Assembly: GCA_964571275.1 (NCBI GenBank)
Contig: CAZNCQ010000003.1
Location: 1 to 64,000 of the forward strand
Reading direction: 5' to 3'
From: DASRQZ01 sp964571275
GTDB taxonomy: Bacteria > Myxococcota_A > Polyangia > Fen-1088
Length of the DNA stretch: 64,000 bases
In this document: positions 31,101 to 40,100 of the stretch, piece by piece
Numbering within the stretch: position 1 is the stretch's first letter
Layout: each line of letters starts with the position of its first letter
The notes under the pieces: generated by a model
What the model was told of the DNA's origin: nothing
Databases searched by the model: none
What the model saw: the letters and a program-made list of their open reading frames with translations, nothing else
Translations under genes and position numbers: made by a program

Positions 31101-31612
31101 GTGCACGAGGTTCCACAGGCTTTGACGTCCATCAGCGACGGACAGAGGTTTCCGCAGACGTGCTCGCCCGTGGGGCAGCCGCCCGCGCATGGGGCGTTGG
31201 CATCGATGCAAGCGCCGTGGCACAGCTGCTGGCCGTTGAGGCACATGCCGCCGCACGACTTCCCGTCGCAGGTGGCCACGCCGTTCGTCGGAGCGTCACA
31301 GGGAGTGCAGGACGCGCCGCAGGTGTGAATGTCATTGTCCGAGACGCAGCCGCCGGGACAGGTGTGGGATCCCGAGGGGCACACGGGCGCAGCCGCCTCC
31401 ATGCCGGCGTCCCGACCGGTGTCGGCCGTCCGGTCGAGGGCGAGATCGACGGTGGCCCCGTCCGGGAGGACGGTCGAAGCGTCGTTGCCGCTGGCGCCCC
31501 CAGTCCCTGCGTCATACGGCAAGGTGCCGCGCGCCGACGTGCACGCGCCGCCAAAACCAGCCAACAGGAAGGCAACGAGAACGCTGCGTCTACCCAACCG
31601 CAATCTGACCAT
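28190..31612 (-). CDS. Giant Cys-rich lipoprotein with C-terminal propeller-like repeats
   Basis: About 1140 residues from ATG 31612 (GAGGG eight bases upstream; an in-frame ATG at 31633 is the alternative). Signal peptide with lipobox GFGGAC, an acidic linker, then about 750 residues of Cys-rich repeats of the form CPTGEHVCGNLCPSLMDVKA and SGYHLCGSKCVSNNDVGSC, spaced so that paired disulfides are likely. The C-terminal 300 residues lack Cys and look like repeated beta units of the HAF-type extracellular repeat (RWTSATGAMTQVPLISG, SADGTTVAAPT, SSNGKTVIGYGF). Secreted and probably surface-anchored. Similar proteins are abundant in predatory myxobacteria, but no function is assigned. It converges with the DUF2126 gene. 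Confidence 0.82.
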   Translation of the reverse strand: MVRLRLGRRSVLVAFLLAGFGGACTSARGTLPYDAGTGGASGNDASTVLPDGATVDLALDRTADTGRDAGMEAAAPVCPSGSHTCPGGCVSDNDIHTCGASCTPCDAPTNGVATCDGKSCGGMCLNGQQLCHGACIDANAPCAGGCPTGEHVCGNLCPSLMDVKACGTSCTACAVPTGATQASCDGSKCDFACTTGYHKCGAGCALDTDATACGMACTACPTDPNGTAQCLGGNCALSCGSGYHLCGSKCVSNNDVGSCGTTSCTACVQPTGGSVTCDGTQCVPACPSGMKLCAGTCIASNAACSGVCASGTHNCSGICASDTSVNSCGTACTACSLPTGASSTSCSGTTCGFTCGAGTHVCGTGTSTRCAADNDPSGCGTSCVNCPTDTNGAAACTSGVCALQCNSGFHLCGGKCVSNKAVATCGPNDTTSCTPCQAPTGGTVTCDGLACVPACTSTTKLCAGACIPTANACNGVCPTGSHNCSGICQSDTSTTFCGSTCTSCPTPTSNGSAACDATSGKCSIACSSGFKNCPGTTLCIPTSGCCSTADCTSGPPNTTGVCGTANTCSYPCATNFVSCSGACISKSSCCTNSDCIGAGSVCGGTCQTNGVCSYLPTPNCSNPTCSGTNRVASGTCSGGTCVPPAPASCGGNFTCSGAGLCTTCASGFKLCSTTSGNTCISTASCCTSADCTGNGTGCAGTCQTNGTCLYQSVSCGSSMCSGLNVVDPGTCSTAGSCTLPGAHACANNFACSGTTCKTSCASSTDCATGFTCSGSACIAKCTTPASCPAPAACQVAVCTTSTGLCSTQNAADNSLCGSGLLCSAGACNLPVFTALAANTQAHGVSANGTVVVGLNVNGGSISPFRWTRAGAVPLQVLAGSNNCFVSGVSPDGNFTLGNCDSSPVRWPGTSAAVVIGLPPAGGTSGALVASSTTAAIMTGSVQLFDGSNHTGLWVTGNNPTTLTEIAGSTGSSPNGISIDGSVIVGTFFDASGNNLAYRWTSATGAMTQVPLISGETNSNGVAVSSDGNKVLIRANDNVSYIWNVLLGTGTTALTSLPAGFGAVAMSADGTTVAAPTANGVSLWVNGTVTTLSAKLASLGADAGNVVLGTPTGLSSNGKTVIGYGFSSVTGASQAWVIVTP

Positions 31613-31750
31613 CGAACATGCCCTCGCTGTCATCCACCGACAAACGGCTGACTTTTAGTAGCACTTTCGCCCACGGCGCCAAAGGGATAACGAGGATTTC
31701 CCCGCTTAGTTCCCCATGAGGCGGCGCGGCGGCCAGCGATCGATCGTCAA

Positions 31751-31764
31751 GGAGCCGTGGCTCC
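31751..31764. promoter_or_regulatory. Small inverted repeat in the gap after the DUF2845 gene
   Basis: GGAGCC-GT-GGCTCC, a 6-bp perfect stem with a two-base loop, flanked by imperfect GATCG/GATCA matches. It lies between the DUF2845 stop (31833) and the Cys-rich gene start (31612), both minus strand. No T tract follows, so it is not a clear terminator. Confidence 0.25.
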
Positions 31765-31832
31765 GATCAATCGAATGAGTCTGCGCATCACCCGGGAAAC
31801 CTGCACTCCCGGAAAGATCGTGTCCCCTCGGG

Positions 31833-32207
31833 TCAACCGTTGTTGCCTCGGTCGGTCGTCCAGACCCGAATCAGACGGCCGTTCTCGAAGATCAGGTGTC
31901 GGATAAATCGATGCGGGCCAAGGTCGTAGGTCCACTCGTCGATCATCACCGAGACCGAGACCTCCACTTCCTTGGCGATGGGGACACCGTCGACGTACGT
32001 CCAGACGGTTCGGCGGACGGTACGATGCTCTTCGCGCGAATCGGCGGTGTCGGGATCCCCGCAGCGGTTCTGAACCTCGGGAGGCCGGTCGCCCTCTTCG
32101 ACCAAGCGGCCGGTCGCGCACCGGAAGCCCTGGAACGCCTGAGCATCGCCGGCGACAGCCCCGCCCACCAGCACCGCTATCAATGTCGCCAAACCCGTTC
32201 GCGCCAT
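31833..32207 (-). CDS. Small secreted DUF2845 protein
   Basis: 124 residues from ATG 32207, chosen because GGGAG lies seven bases upstream and a signal peptide (LATLIAVLVGGAVAGDAQAF) starts there. The mature part has the DUF2845 pattern: FRCATGRLVEEGD, a second Cys in QNRCGDPD, then beta-rich WTYDLGPHRFIRHLIFENG ending in IRVW. The two Cys probably form a disulfide. Periplasmic or secreted; no function is known for the family. It follows the short-chain dehydrogenase gene by 70 bp on the same strand. Confidence 0.85.
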   Translation of the reverse strand: MARTGLATLIAVLVGGAVAGDAQAFQGFRCATGRLVEEGDRPPEVQNRCGDPDTADSREEHRTVRRTVWTYVDGVPIAKEVEVSVSVMIDEWTYDLGPHRFIRHLIFENGRLIRVWTTDRGNNG

Positions 32208-32277
32208 GACGTTCTCCCGTTTTCGCACCTAGCCTAGCCCTGAGACGTCTCCGCGCGAAAAAATATTCAAGACGCTC

Positions 32278-33033
32278 TCAGAACCCGATACGCCGCATCA
32301 CGAACCGCGGCAACCAGCGGATCACCAGCATGATGAGGGCCCAGATCCCGGGTACGTACACCACCGGAGTCCCGCGGTCGATCGCGCGGCAAACCTGCGC
32401 CGCGACAGCTTCCGGCTCGCCGGCGAACGGTGGCGGACGCAAGCCTTCGGTCATTCCGGTGCGTACGAAGCCCGGCTTGACGCAGATCGTGCGCAGCCCG
32501 CGCGCGCGGAACTTGTGGTCGAGGCCCTCGAGGTACCGCGTGAGCCCCGCCTTCGCCGCGCCGTACAGGATCACCGGCTTGCGCCCGCGCTCGCCCGCGA
32601 CCGAGCTGAACACGCACAAGGTGCCGCCCCCGTGCGCCAGCAGCAGCCGCCGCGCCTCCTCGCAGAAAACGACGGTGTTGGCGAAGTCGACGGTGAGCAG
32701 CCGGCGCGCCAGCTCCGGCTCCTCCTCGAGCTTCTCCTGCGTCGCAAACATCCCCCCGGTGACGACCACCGTGTCCAGGCCCCCGAGCGCCGCGACCGCG
32801 GCGCCCAGCGCCGGCGCAAACGTCTCGGGCCGTTCGAGATCGCAGGCCGCCACGCCGACCGGCCCCACGCTCTCGCCCGCCCGTGCCTCGAGATCGTGCG
32901 CGCTGCGCCCCAGATCCTCCACGTCGCGTCCGAGCAGAAACAGCCGATCGCCGCGCGCCGCCAGCCGCCGCGCCAGCGCGCGCCCCATGCCCTTGCTCGC
33001 GCCGAGAAACGCGACCTTGCGAGTCGTTGTCAA
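32278..33033 (-). CDS. Short-chain dehydrogenase/reductase
   Basis: 251 residues. Classic SDR signatures: cofactor-binding GASKGMG at residues 11-17, catalytic Ser region CVFSSVAGERGRKP and the active-site YxxxK (YGAAK). A hydrophobic C-terminal segment (WALIMLVIRWLPRFVMRRI) suggests membrane association, as in DprE2-like reductases. Substrate not predictable. It lies 43 bp downstream of motB on the same strand, so it may be read through from the flagellar operon, but nothing ties it to flagella functionally. Confidence 0.9.
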   Translation of the reverse strand: MTTTRKVAFLGASKGMGRALARRLAARGDRLFLLGRDVEDLGRSAHDLEARAGESVGPVGVAACDLERPETFAPALGAAVAALGGLDTVVVTGGMFATQEKLEEEPELARRLLTVDFANTVVFCEEARRLLLAHGGGTLCVFSSVAGERGRKPVILYGAAKAGLTRYLEGLDHKFRARGLRTICVKPGFVRTGMTEGLRPPPFAGEPEAVAAQVCRAIDRGTPVVYVPGIWALIMLVIRWLPRFVMRRIGF

Positions 33034-33076
33034 AGCGGCCGCACTCTAGCAGTGCGCCGGAAAAACTTCGCTGCTC

Positions 33077-33835
33077 CTACTCGCGGCCCGGTTCGAACTG
33101 CACGACCATCTCCACGCGGCGATTGGCCTCGTGCGCGGCGGCGGTGTTGCCCTCGACCAGCGGACGCGTCGATCCGTATCCGGCGGCCGACAGGAGCTTG
33201 CCGTTCATGTGGTGCGCGCGTTCGACGTAGCTGGCGACCGCGGCGGCCCGCGACGACGACAGCTCCCAGTTGTCGCGAAACCGCCCCGAGCCGAGACGGC
33301 TCTCGTCGGTGTGTCCCTCGATCCGCAACGGCATGTCCAGCGTCACCAGCTCCTCTGCGATGAGGTCGAGGATCGGGATCATCTCCGGCCGGATCGCCGC
33401 CTGCGACGGATCGAAGAAGTGGGCCGCCGACAGGCGCACCGTGATGCGGTCGCGCTCGGTCTCGATCTGCACGACCTGCGGCTGCGGGCGCAGCTGCAGG
33501 AAGGTCTTCAGCTTCTTCTCCATGCGCTTGCGCGCTTTCTCGGCCTCCTCCCGCTGCTTGGTCTTGGGGTGCTCGTCGAACCCGCGCTCCTTCCGACACT
33601 TGCCGCCGTCCACGGGTGGGCCCTCGAACAGCGGCAGCTGATCGATGCCGCCCGTGCCCTTGAAGTGCAGCGCGAACTTGATCGACTGCTGCACCTGCGC
33701 CATGCGCTTGTTGTCGACGCGGCTGATCGAATAGAGCACGACGAAGAACGCGAACAGCAGCGTGATGAAGTCCGCGTACGACACGAGCCATCGCTCGTGG
33801 TTCTCGTGCTCCTCATGCTTTACTTTTTTGGCCAA
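33077..33835 (-). CDS. motB: Flagellar stator protein MotB
   Basis: 252 residues. Short cytosolic N-terminus, single transmembrane helix with the ion-binding Asp22 in VSYADFITLLFAFF, then an OmpA-like peptidoglycan-binding domain (about 130-240, FFDPSQAAIRPEMIPIL and IEGHTDESRLGSGRFRDNWELS). MotB anchors the stator to the cell wall and forms the ion path with MotA. It is the last flagellar gene of the block, 15 bp after motA. Confidence 0.97.
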   Translation of the reverse strand: MAKKVKHEEHENHERWLVSYADFITLLFAFFVVLYSISRVDNKRMAQVQQSIKFALHFKGTGGIDQLPLFEGPPVDGGKCRKERGFDEHPKTKQREEAEKARKRMEKKLKTFLQLRPQPQVVQIETERDRITVRLSAAHFFDPSQAAIRPEMIPILDLIAEELVTLDMPLRIEGHTDESRLGSGRFRDNWELSSSRAAAVASYVERAHHMNGKLLSAAGYGSTRPLVEGNTAAAHEANRRVEMVVQFEPGRE

Positions 33836-33850
33836 TCACTTCTCCGGTGG

Positions 33851-34639
33851 TCATTTATCTGCGGCTGCGCCGCCCTCGGCGCTCTTGGGCGGCGCGTGGT
33901 GGCCGGCGTAGGCCGCCAGCTTCTCCTCGAGCACGCGCGGGTTGAGGCCAGCCTGGATCGACAGCACGCCCTCGGCGATCAGCGTCTTGCGCTCTTTCTC
34001 GACGTGCAGCTTGCGTTTGATCTTGTTGGCCATTGGAAGAAAAACCAGATTCGCGACCCCGACGCCGTACACCGTCGCCACGAACGCCGTCGCGATACCG
34101 CCACCGAGCTTGGACGGATCCGACAGATTCTCCATGACGTGGATCAGACCGAGCACGGCGCCGATGATACCGACGGTGGGGCTGTAACCGCCGCCGGCCT
34201 CGAAGATCTTGGCCGCCGCGACGTTCTCCTCGTTCTCGGTGTTGATCTCGGTCTCGAGCGCGTCGCGCGCGACCGCGGCGTCGACGCCGTCGACCAGGAA
34301 GCCGACGGCGCGCTTCAGGAACGGGTCCTTGATCTCGGCCATGCGCTGCTCCAGCGCCAATACGCCCTCGCGGCGCGCGATCCCGGCCAGCTCGACGACC
34401 TGTTTGATGATGTCGCCGATGTCGCTCTTCTTGTCCCCGAACGCCATCTTGCTCAGGCCCAGGCCGCGCTTCACGTCGCTCATGGGAAACGAGACCAGGA
34501 CGGCGCCGATGGTGCCGCCCAGCACGATGATGGCCGCGGTGGCCTGCATCAGCGAACCGGCGTGGCCGCCTTCCAGAGCCTGTCCGCCCAGGATGCAAGC
34601 GATCGCCAAGACGATGCCGCCTATCGTTCCGATATCCAT
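33851..34639 (-). CDS. motA: Flagellar stator protein MotA
   Basis: 262 residues with four predicted transmembrane helices (GIVLAIACILGGQALEGG near the start, IIVLGGTIGAVLVSFP, PTVGIIGAVLGLIHVME, and ATAFVATVYGVGVANLVFLP) and a charged cytosolic loop. The length and the ending are typical of PomA/MotA proteins. The start codon directly abuts the flbD stop (TAGATG), so the genes are translationally coupled. With MotB it forms the torque-generating stator. Confidence 0.97.
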   Translation of the reverse strand: MDIGTIGGIVLAIACILGGQALEGGHAGSLMQATAAIIVLGGTIGAVLVSFPMSDVKRGLGLSKMAFGDKKSDIGDIIKQVVELAGIARREGVLALEQRMAEIKDPFLKRAVGFLVDGVDAAVARDALETEINTENEENVAAAKIFEAGGGYSPTVGIIGAVLGLIHVMENLSDPSKLGGGIATAFVATVYGVGVANLVFLPMANKIKRKLHVEKERKTLIAEGVLSIQAGLNPRVLEEKLAAYAGHHAPPKSAEGGAAADK

Positions 34640-34966
34640 CTACGCCTCCTCGCCCCCGCCCTTGGCGCCGCCAGCGGGATCCGTCGCGGAAGTCGCTGAT
34701 GATTGCCCCGATGGTTGCGCCGCGACGCCCAGGCTGGCCGCGTGGTCGCGCGCATCCGCACGCACACCCGGCCCCTGCAGCACGCGGTGGCGAAACTCCG
34801 CCGCTCGAGCGACCACGTCCTCGACCGATTCACGGACCATGATGCGATCCCCGGTCGTCAGCGTGATGACCGTGTCCGGTGTCTTCTCGACGGTGACGAT
34901 GAGATCGGTATTGATCACCACCTCCGACCCCCCGAGCCGTGTCACAGAAATCATTCGATTGCCCAT
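34640..34966 (-). CDS. flbD: FlbD family flagellar protein
   Basis: 108 residues. The N-terminal 60 residues match small FlbD proteins (MISVTRLGGSEVVINTDLIV, VEKTPDTVITLTTGDRIMV). The C-terminal 45 residues are an Ala/Gly/Ser-rich tail longer than usual. Starts at ATG 34966 or at ATG 34954 (MISVTRL, the usual family start). Known FlbD genes sit between the hook gene and motA; here the same order is kept, though a 163-bp gap with strong inverted repeats separates it from flgE. Role in flagellar assembly is poorly defined; it is not the sigma-54 regulator of the same name in Caulobacter. Confidence 0.85.
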   Translation of the reverse strand: MGNRMISVTRLGGSEVVINTDLIVTVEKTPDTVITLTTGDRIMVRESVEDVVARAAEFRHRVLQGPGVRADARDHAASLGVAAQPSGQSSATSATDPAGGAKGGGEEA

Positions 34967-35073
34967 GCCTTTCGAGCAGACCTTTCATGCCGCGATGGGC
35001 TCCGACGGCGGAGCCGTCCACGCCCTACGCGTCTTCATCGGCACGTCGCCGACAACCCTAAAAACCCACATGG

Positions 35074-35108
35074 CTCCCGCCGGCGGGAGGGGCCAACTGG
35101 CCCCTCCC
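35074..35108. terminator. Overlapping strong inverted repeats after flgE
   Basis: Two structures compete here: a perfect 16-bp palindrome CTCCCGCCGGCGGGAG (35074-35089) and an 11-bp stem GGGAGGGGCCA/TGGCCCCTCCC (35085-35095 with 35098-35108). Read on the minus strand both lie after the flgE stop, and a run of five T follows at about 35060. Probable transcription attenuator or terminator between flgE and flbD. The T tract is too far from the stem for a classical terminator, so this is uncertain. Confidence 0.45.
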
Positions 35109-35129
35109 GCGAGCGAGCGAAGCAAGCGA

Positions 35130-36428
35130 CTAGCGCTTGATCGACATGAGCTCCTGGAGGAGCGAATCGGCGGTGACGATGGTCTTGCCGTTGGCCTGGT
35201 AGGCGCGCTGAGCGGCGATCATCTTCACGAACTCGTTGGCCAGATCGACGTTCGACTGCTCGAGGCCGCCCGCCACGATGTTTCCGCGCCCGAGGCTGCC
35301 CGCGGCGCCCATCGTCGCCGGACCCGAGTTCGGCGTCGTCGCGAACAGGTTCCCCCCGATCGCATCCATCTGATCCGGCGCCTTGATCAGCGCGGTCGCC
35401 ACCTCGCCCAGCACGCGTGTCTGTCCGTTGGTGAAGGTGCCGTTGACGTTGCCGTTCTTGTCGATGGCGATGTGGGTGAGCGACCCAGACGCGAACCCGT
35501 CCTGGTTGGTCTGCGTCGCGCCCGACGTACCCGCGAACTGCGTGATGCCGAGCAGACCCGTGCCACCGCCGCCGGTCGCATCACCGAAGTTGAACGTCAG
35601 CGGCTGTGGGTTGGTCGCATTCAGCGGGTTGAAGTTGGTGGCCGCCGTGGTCATGGCGGTCATCTTGCCGGTGGTATCGAACGTCATCGTACCGTTCGCG
35701 ATCTCGGTCGGCGTGCCAGCCGTGCCGCCCGTCAGGCCGCCACCGTCGGTCAGCGCGTGCCAGTCCCACGCACCCGCCGCGGTCTTCGCGAAGAAGACGT
35801 CGACCTGGTGAGCGTTGCCCAGCGAGTCGTACGCGGTGACGCTGGTCGACGAGTTCGAGGTCGCCGCCGCGTTCAGCGGATCGAACGCCACGGCCGGCAC
35901 CGTCGCGTTCGAGTCCAGGTTGGCGACCACGCCGATGTTGGCCGTCGCCGACGCCGGCCAGGACGAGTTGCCGAGCACCAGATCGCCCGGTGTCGTGCCG
36001 AGCACGCCCGCGGTGTTCGCGGTGTAGCCCTGCACGTGCAGGCCTTCCTGGTTCACCAGCGTGCCGCTGTTGTCGATCGAGAACTGGCCGGCGCGCGTAT
36101 AGAACTGGCCGTTCGTGCCGTCGTGCGCGCCGCTGACCACGAAGAATCCGTTGCCGTCGATGGCCAGGTCGGTCGCGACGCCGGTGTTCGAGATCGCTCC
36201 CTGGGTGAGGACCTTCTGGATCGACTCCAGCGACGTGCCGAGCCCCATCTGACTGGACGCCGTGCCGGCGCCGATCATCTGTTGCGACATCGCGTCCTGG
36301 AAGTTTGCGCGGCTCTCCTTGAAGCCGATGGTGTTGGCGTTCGCGATATTGTCGCCGATCACCGACAGGTCGGTGCTGTTCGATTCGAGACCGGTAGCAC
36401 CCGTGTAAAGAGACGAGATGAGACTCAT
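35130..36428 (-). CDS. flgE: Flagellar hook protein FlgE
   Basis: 432 residues from ATG 36428, which overlaps the flgD stop as ATGA. N-terminal MSLISSLYTGATGLESNSTD and IGDNIANANTIGFKESRANF are the conserved basal-body rod/hook signature; the C-terminus GLEQSNVDLANEFVKMIAAQ and ANGKTIVTADSLLQELMSIK closes the coiled-coil core. The middle is variable as usual. FlgE polymerises into the hook; its length is set by FliK, encoded two genes upstream. Confidence 0.97.
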   Translation of the reverse strand: MSLISSLYTGATGLESNSTDLSVIGDNIANANTIGFKESRANFQDAMSQQMIGAGTASSQMGLGTSLESIQKVLTQGAISNTGVATDLAIDGNGFFVVSGAHDGTNGQFYTRAGQFSIDNSGTLVNQEGLHVQGYTANTAGVLGTTPGDLVLGNSSWPASATANIGVVANLDSNATVPAVAFDPLNAAATSNSSTSVTAYDSLGNAHQVDVFFAKTAAGAWDWHALTDGGGLTGGTAGTPTEIANGTMTFDTTGKMTAMTTAATNFNPLNATNPQPLTFNFGDATGGGGTGLLGITQFAGTSGATQTNQDGFASGSLTHIAIDKNGNVNGTFTNGQTRVLGEVATALIKAPDQMDAIGGNLFATTPNSGPATMGAAGSLGRGNIVAGGLEQSNVDLANEFVKMIAAQRAYQANGKTIVTADSLLQELMSIKR

Positions 36429-37108
36429 TGCGTGTTCCTTTCGTTTATTGAAGTGACTTGAGACATCGTTACCGTGGATCCATTGACCTTGAGCTTGGGG
36501 ACACCGTTGTCGAAGTCGACGCCGGTGATGACACCGTTTCCTTGCAGACTGACGCCGACGGCCTTGCCGGCCGCGTCGGTAGCTGTGACGTTCAGCGAGT
36601 AGACGCCGGGGGGCTGGCGATTGCCGCCGTCGTCGTTGCCATCCCACACGACGTTGGTCGGGCCGGCCAATTGCGGGCCCAGCTTCATCGTGCGCACCGC
36701 CTTGCCGGTGCTGTCGACGACGGTGACGCTGACCGCGCTCGCCGCGCCGGTCAGAGAGACCTGGGACGTCGTGGAGAGGCCCGCCTCCAGGTTCATCGAC
36801 GCGGTGCTGTAGTCGACGCTCTTGCCGATGAAGCCGACCGCCTGGGTCTGCTGGCTGGCCGCCTGCGCCGACACCAGCGTGTCGAGGCGGGTGTTGGTGC
36901 CTTGCGAGGCCTCGAGCTGGGCGAACTGCGCCAGCTGCGCGACGAACGCCGTATCGTCTTGCGGCGCCGTCGGATCCTGGTTGGCCAGCTGCGCGAGCAG
37001 CAGCTTCATGAAGTCGTTCTCGCCGAGCGAGTTGGATCCGGCGACGTCGGCGCTCGTCGGTGGTGTCGCCGGCGTCGTCGGGTCGAATCCGGGTATAGCG
37101 GCAGGCAT
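36425..37108 (-). CDS. flgD: Flagellar hook capping protein FlgD
   Basis: 227 residues from ATG 37108. Conserved N-terminal FlgD segment (NDFMKLLLAQLANQDPTAP, FVAQLAQFAQLEASQGTN) followed by the FlgD Ig-like and tudor-like domains (VSLTGAASAVSVTVVDSTGK, WDGNDDGGNRQPPGVYSLNV). It caps the growing hook so that FlgE subunits can assemble. The stop overlaps flgE by ATGA. The open frame continues upstream to 37444, but that part is out of character and overlaps fliK. Confidence 0.95.
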   Translation of the reverse strand: MPAAIPGFDPTTPATPPTSADVAGSNSLGENDFMKLLLAQLANQDPTAPQDDTAFVAQLAQFAQLEASQGTNTRLDTLVSAQAASQQTQAVGFIGKSVDYSTASMNLEAGLSTTSQVSLTGAASAVSVTVVDSTGKAVRTMKLGPQLAGPTNVVWDGNDDGGNRQPPGVYSLNVTATDAAGKAVGVSLQGNGVITGVDFDNGVPKLKVNGSTVTMSQVTSINERNTQ

Positions 37109-37121
37109 TTCTAGGCTCCTT

Positions 37122-40100
37122 TCAAGCGGTGACGTGAAGTCCGCGGCTCGCGACCGCGGCGGGTGAAGAGTCGTTGGCGGCGGCCGAAGCCGCAGAGGTC
37201 GCGCCGGCGCGTGACGGCAGCGCGGCGGCGTCGTCGTCGATACGCTCGCCCGCGTGGTTGTTCTCGGGCCCGGGTTGTCCCGACTGGAAGCTGCCGAGCG
37301 TGAGTCCCTCGCTCGCGAGCGCGGCGCGCAGCTCCGACGAGCGCATGTCGACGGTGTGGGCGGCGCTGCCGGTGACGCGCACGTCGGCGACGCCGTCCTT
37401 GACCCGCAAGTGCAGCGACAGCTCGCCCGCGTGACCGGTGTCAATCGAGAGCACCGCGCGGTCGGGCATCACCGTCGCGCGCAGCGACAGATCCTCGGCG
37501 GCCTGGGCCAGGAGGGCGCTCTGCGCATCCGGCAGCGGCGCGGCGGGCGGCGGCAGCGCGGCCAGCACGGCATCGAAGGGAGCGGGCATGGCCGTTGATT
37601 GCGACGCGTGCGCGGCATGCGCCATCAGGCGGTCGGGCTCCGGCGCGCGCATGACGCTGGACGCATCGGCGACGCGCGACGGCGGTTCGCGATCCGACCG
37701 AGCGTGGCCGCGCGACGGATCCGCCGGTGCGTTGACCGGGAGACCCGCGACCGGGCCTCGATGCCCCACGACCGAGGCCTGCGGCACGCCGCCAGTCGTG
37801 AGCGGGTGGCCGACCAGCGTCGCGGCGTGAACACGCGCCGGCTTCGACGGCGACGATTCGCTCTTATCGACGACGACCGGTGTGCCGAAACTCTTGGCGA
37901 CATTGTCGACGTCGACCGCGGGCGGAGCCTTGTGGGAAGGCCGAGCCTGCACGGGGAGATCCGTGCTCGGTGCGCGCTCGGGCGCGCGCGCGGAACCATC
38001 GTCGGCGCCGGCATCATCGCGAGCGCTCTCGGCGACGGCAGGGGCAACGGGGCGATGCGGGGTGAGCCGGGATTCGCTGGCCGTCGTCGCGACGATTTGC
38101 GCGGCGTTGTTGCGGTCGGGCGCGCCGGATACCGCCGCCGGTGGCGCGAGCGCCGGTGTCGTGCCAGCCGCCTGCTCGGCCGCGTGAGCGACGGGGCTGC
38201 GAGGCGTCGTCGCCGGAGCGGCGGATTCGCGGCGCGCTGATCGGGGCGGCGCCTTCAGAGGGACGGCCGAAACCGCCGCGGGCGCTGACATGGCCGCGGC
38301 GAGCGCGGCTGGCGCGATGGTCGGGGGCGCGGCAAGGCGCGCCTTTTCCGGCGCCTTCACCGCGGGCGCGCCGGGCACGAGCAACGGGGCGGGCGCTGGC
38401 GGGGCGGTTTGCGGCGTCGGCGCCTCGACAATCGCGGCGTTCGGAGAGGACCGCGTCATCGAAGGCGCGAGCCGGGAGCGCGCCGGCAGTCCGGGAGCAG
38501 CGGAGGCCGCCGGGGACGGCAAGTGCGTCGTCCTGGGCGCGACGGGGCTCGCCGAAAGGGGCGCTGGTCGGACCTTCTCGGAGGGCTCGGTGACATGCGC
38601 AATCGTCGAGTGGTGCGCGTCGGGCAACGACGGGGTTTCGGCGAGCTCGGGCTTGGACGGAGCGTCGACCGTCGCGCGCGGATGCCATCCGTAGATCGCG
38701 CGGGCGGAACGACGCCGAGCCTCGTCGACAGCTGAGGCCCTGGGCGGAGCGGTCGCGACGACGTCGCGGGCGCCCGTCGACACGTCGCCGACCTGCAACG
38801 ACGGCAACGAGACGGGCATGGCGACCGTGGGCGTCGCGGGCGCCGTGGCCAGCGCGGGCGTCGACATCGACGTCGCGGTGTGCGGCGCAGAAACGCCGGT
38901 GCGCGCGGGCGCTTCCAGGACCGGCAGGACCGAGACCTTCGACGACACGGGGCCCGCTGACGGGGCCGGCACCTTCGATGGCACGGGCACCATCGGCGCA
39001 GCCGGGACCTTCGACGGCACGAGGACCGCCGGCGCGGCCGGGACCGGCAGTGCCGAGACCTTCGACGACACGGGACCCGCCGGCGAAACCGGAACCTTGG
39101 ACGCCACGGGGCCCGTCGGCGCGGCCGGGACGTTGGACCGCTCGCGAACCACTGGCGCGGCCGGGACCTTCGACGATACGGGAACCGTCGGCAGGGCCGA
39201 GACCTTCGACGGCTCGCGAACCATCAGCAGCACTGCGACCTTCGACGGCACGGGGACCGTCGGGCCGGGTCCAGCAGGAGCCATGCGCGGCGCGACCGGG
39301 GCCGCGCGCTCGCCGGCGCTGGACGCCTCGGCCACGCGCGGCTGGGTGCGCGGCGCGGGCCGCGAGATCGCGTGCCACTCGCCGCGGACCAGGGTCGCAT
39401 CTCGGGTCTCGAGATGCGGGATCTCCCGGGACGGCGGCGCCTGGGCCGGAACCTCACCCACGCTGGCTTCGTGTGACGCCCAACGCGACGGCGGCGGTTG
39501 CACCGAGCGTCGCACGGACGCGTGGGCGGTCGTGATGGGAGCCTCAGCGTCGACGAGCGTCCGGGTCGCGGCAACTGGCGGCGTCGTGCGCGAGGCCCCG
39601 CGATCCGGCACCGGCGCGTCCGGTCTGGACGCAGAGACAATCCTTGGCGCACTGACCTCGCGGCGAGCATCGACCGCAAGGTCGACTCGGAGCGACGGCA
39701 CGACCGACGAGCGCGGTTCGTCGGACGGCGGCGGAGCCGGCGCGGGAGTCCTCAAAGCGAGATGCGGAACCGGCCGTTCGATTTCGTGGTCGACGGCCAC
39801 GGGCGATTCAGCCCGGACCGTGCCCGGCGGGGTCGGCGGAGACCGCCACGGCACCCTCCCCTGCTCCACGCCTTTGGCTCCGGGCGCTGACTCGTTCACA
39901 GTCGGACTCGCGTCGACCTTCACCCGTGTCACCGGCAACGCTGGCGCCTGGTCGACATCGGCTCCACGAGCGACCTCCGGTTGCGACACGGGCGCTTCGA
40001 TCGAGCCACCCGTGGCCCCCGCCTCGGCGACCAGCGAAGGCTCACGAACCGTCGCGCTCGGCGATTTCGCGATCGCCGCGGGCTGCTGCTCGCTCCAGGC

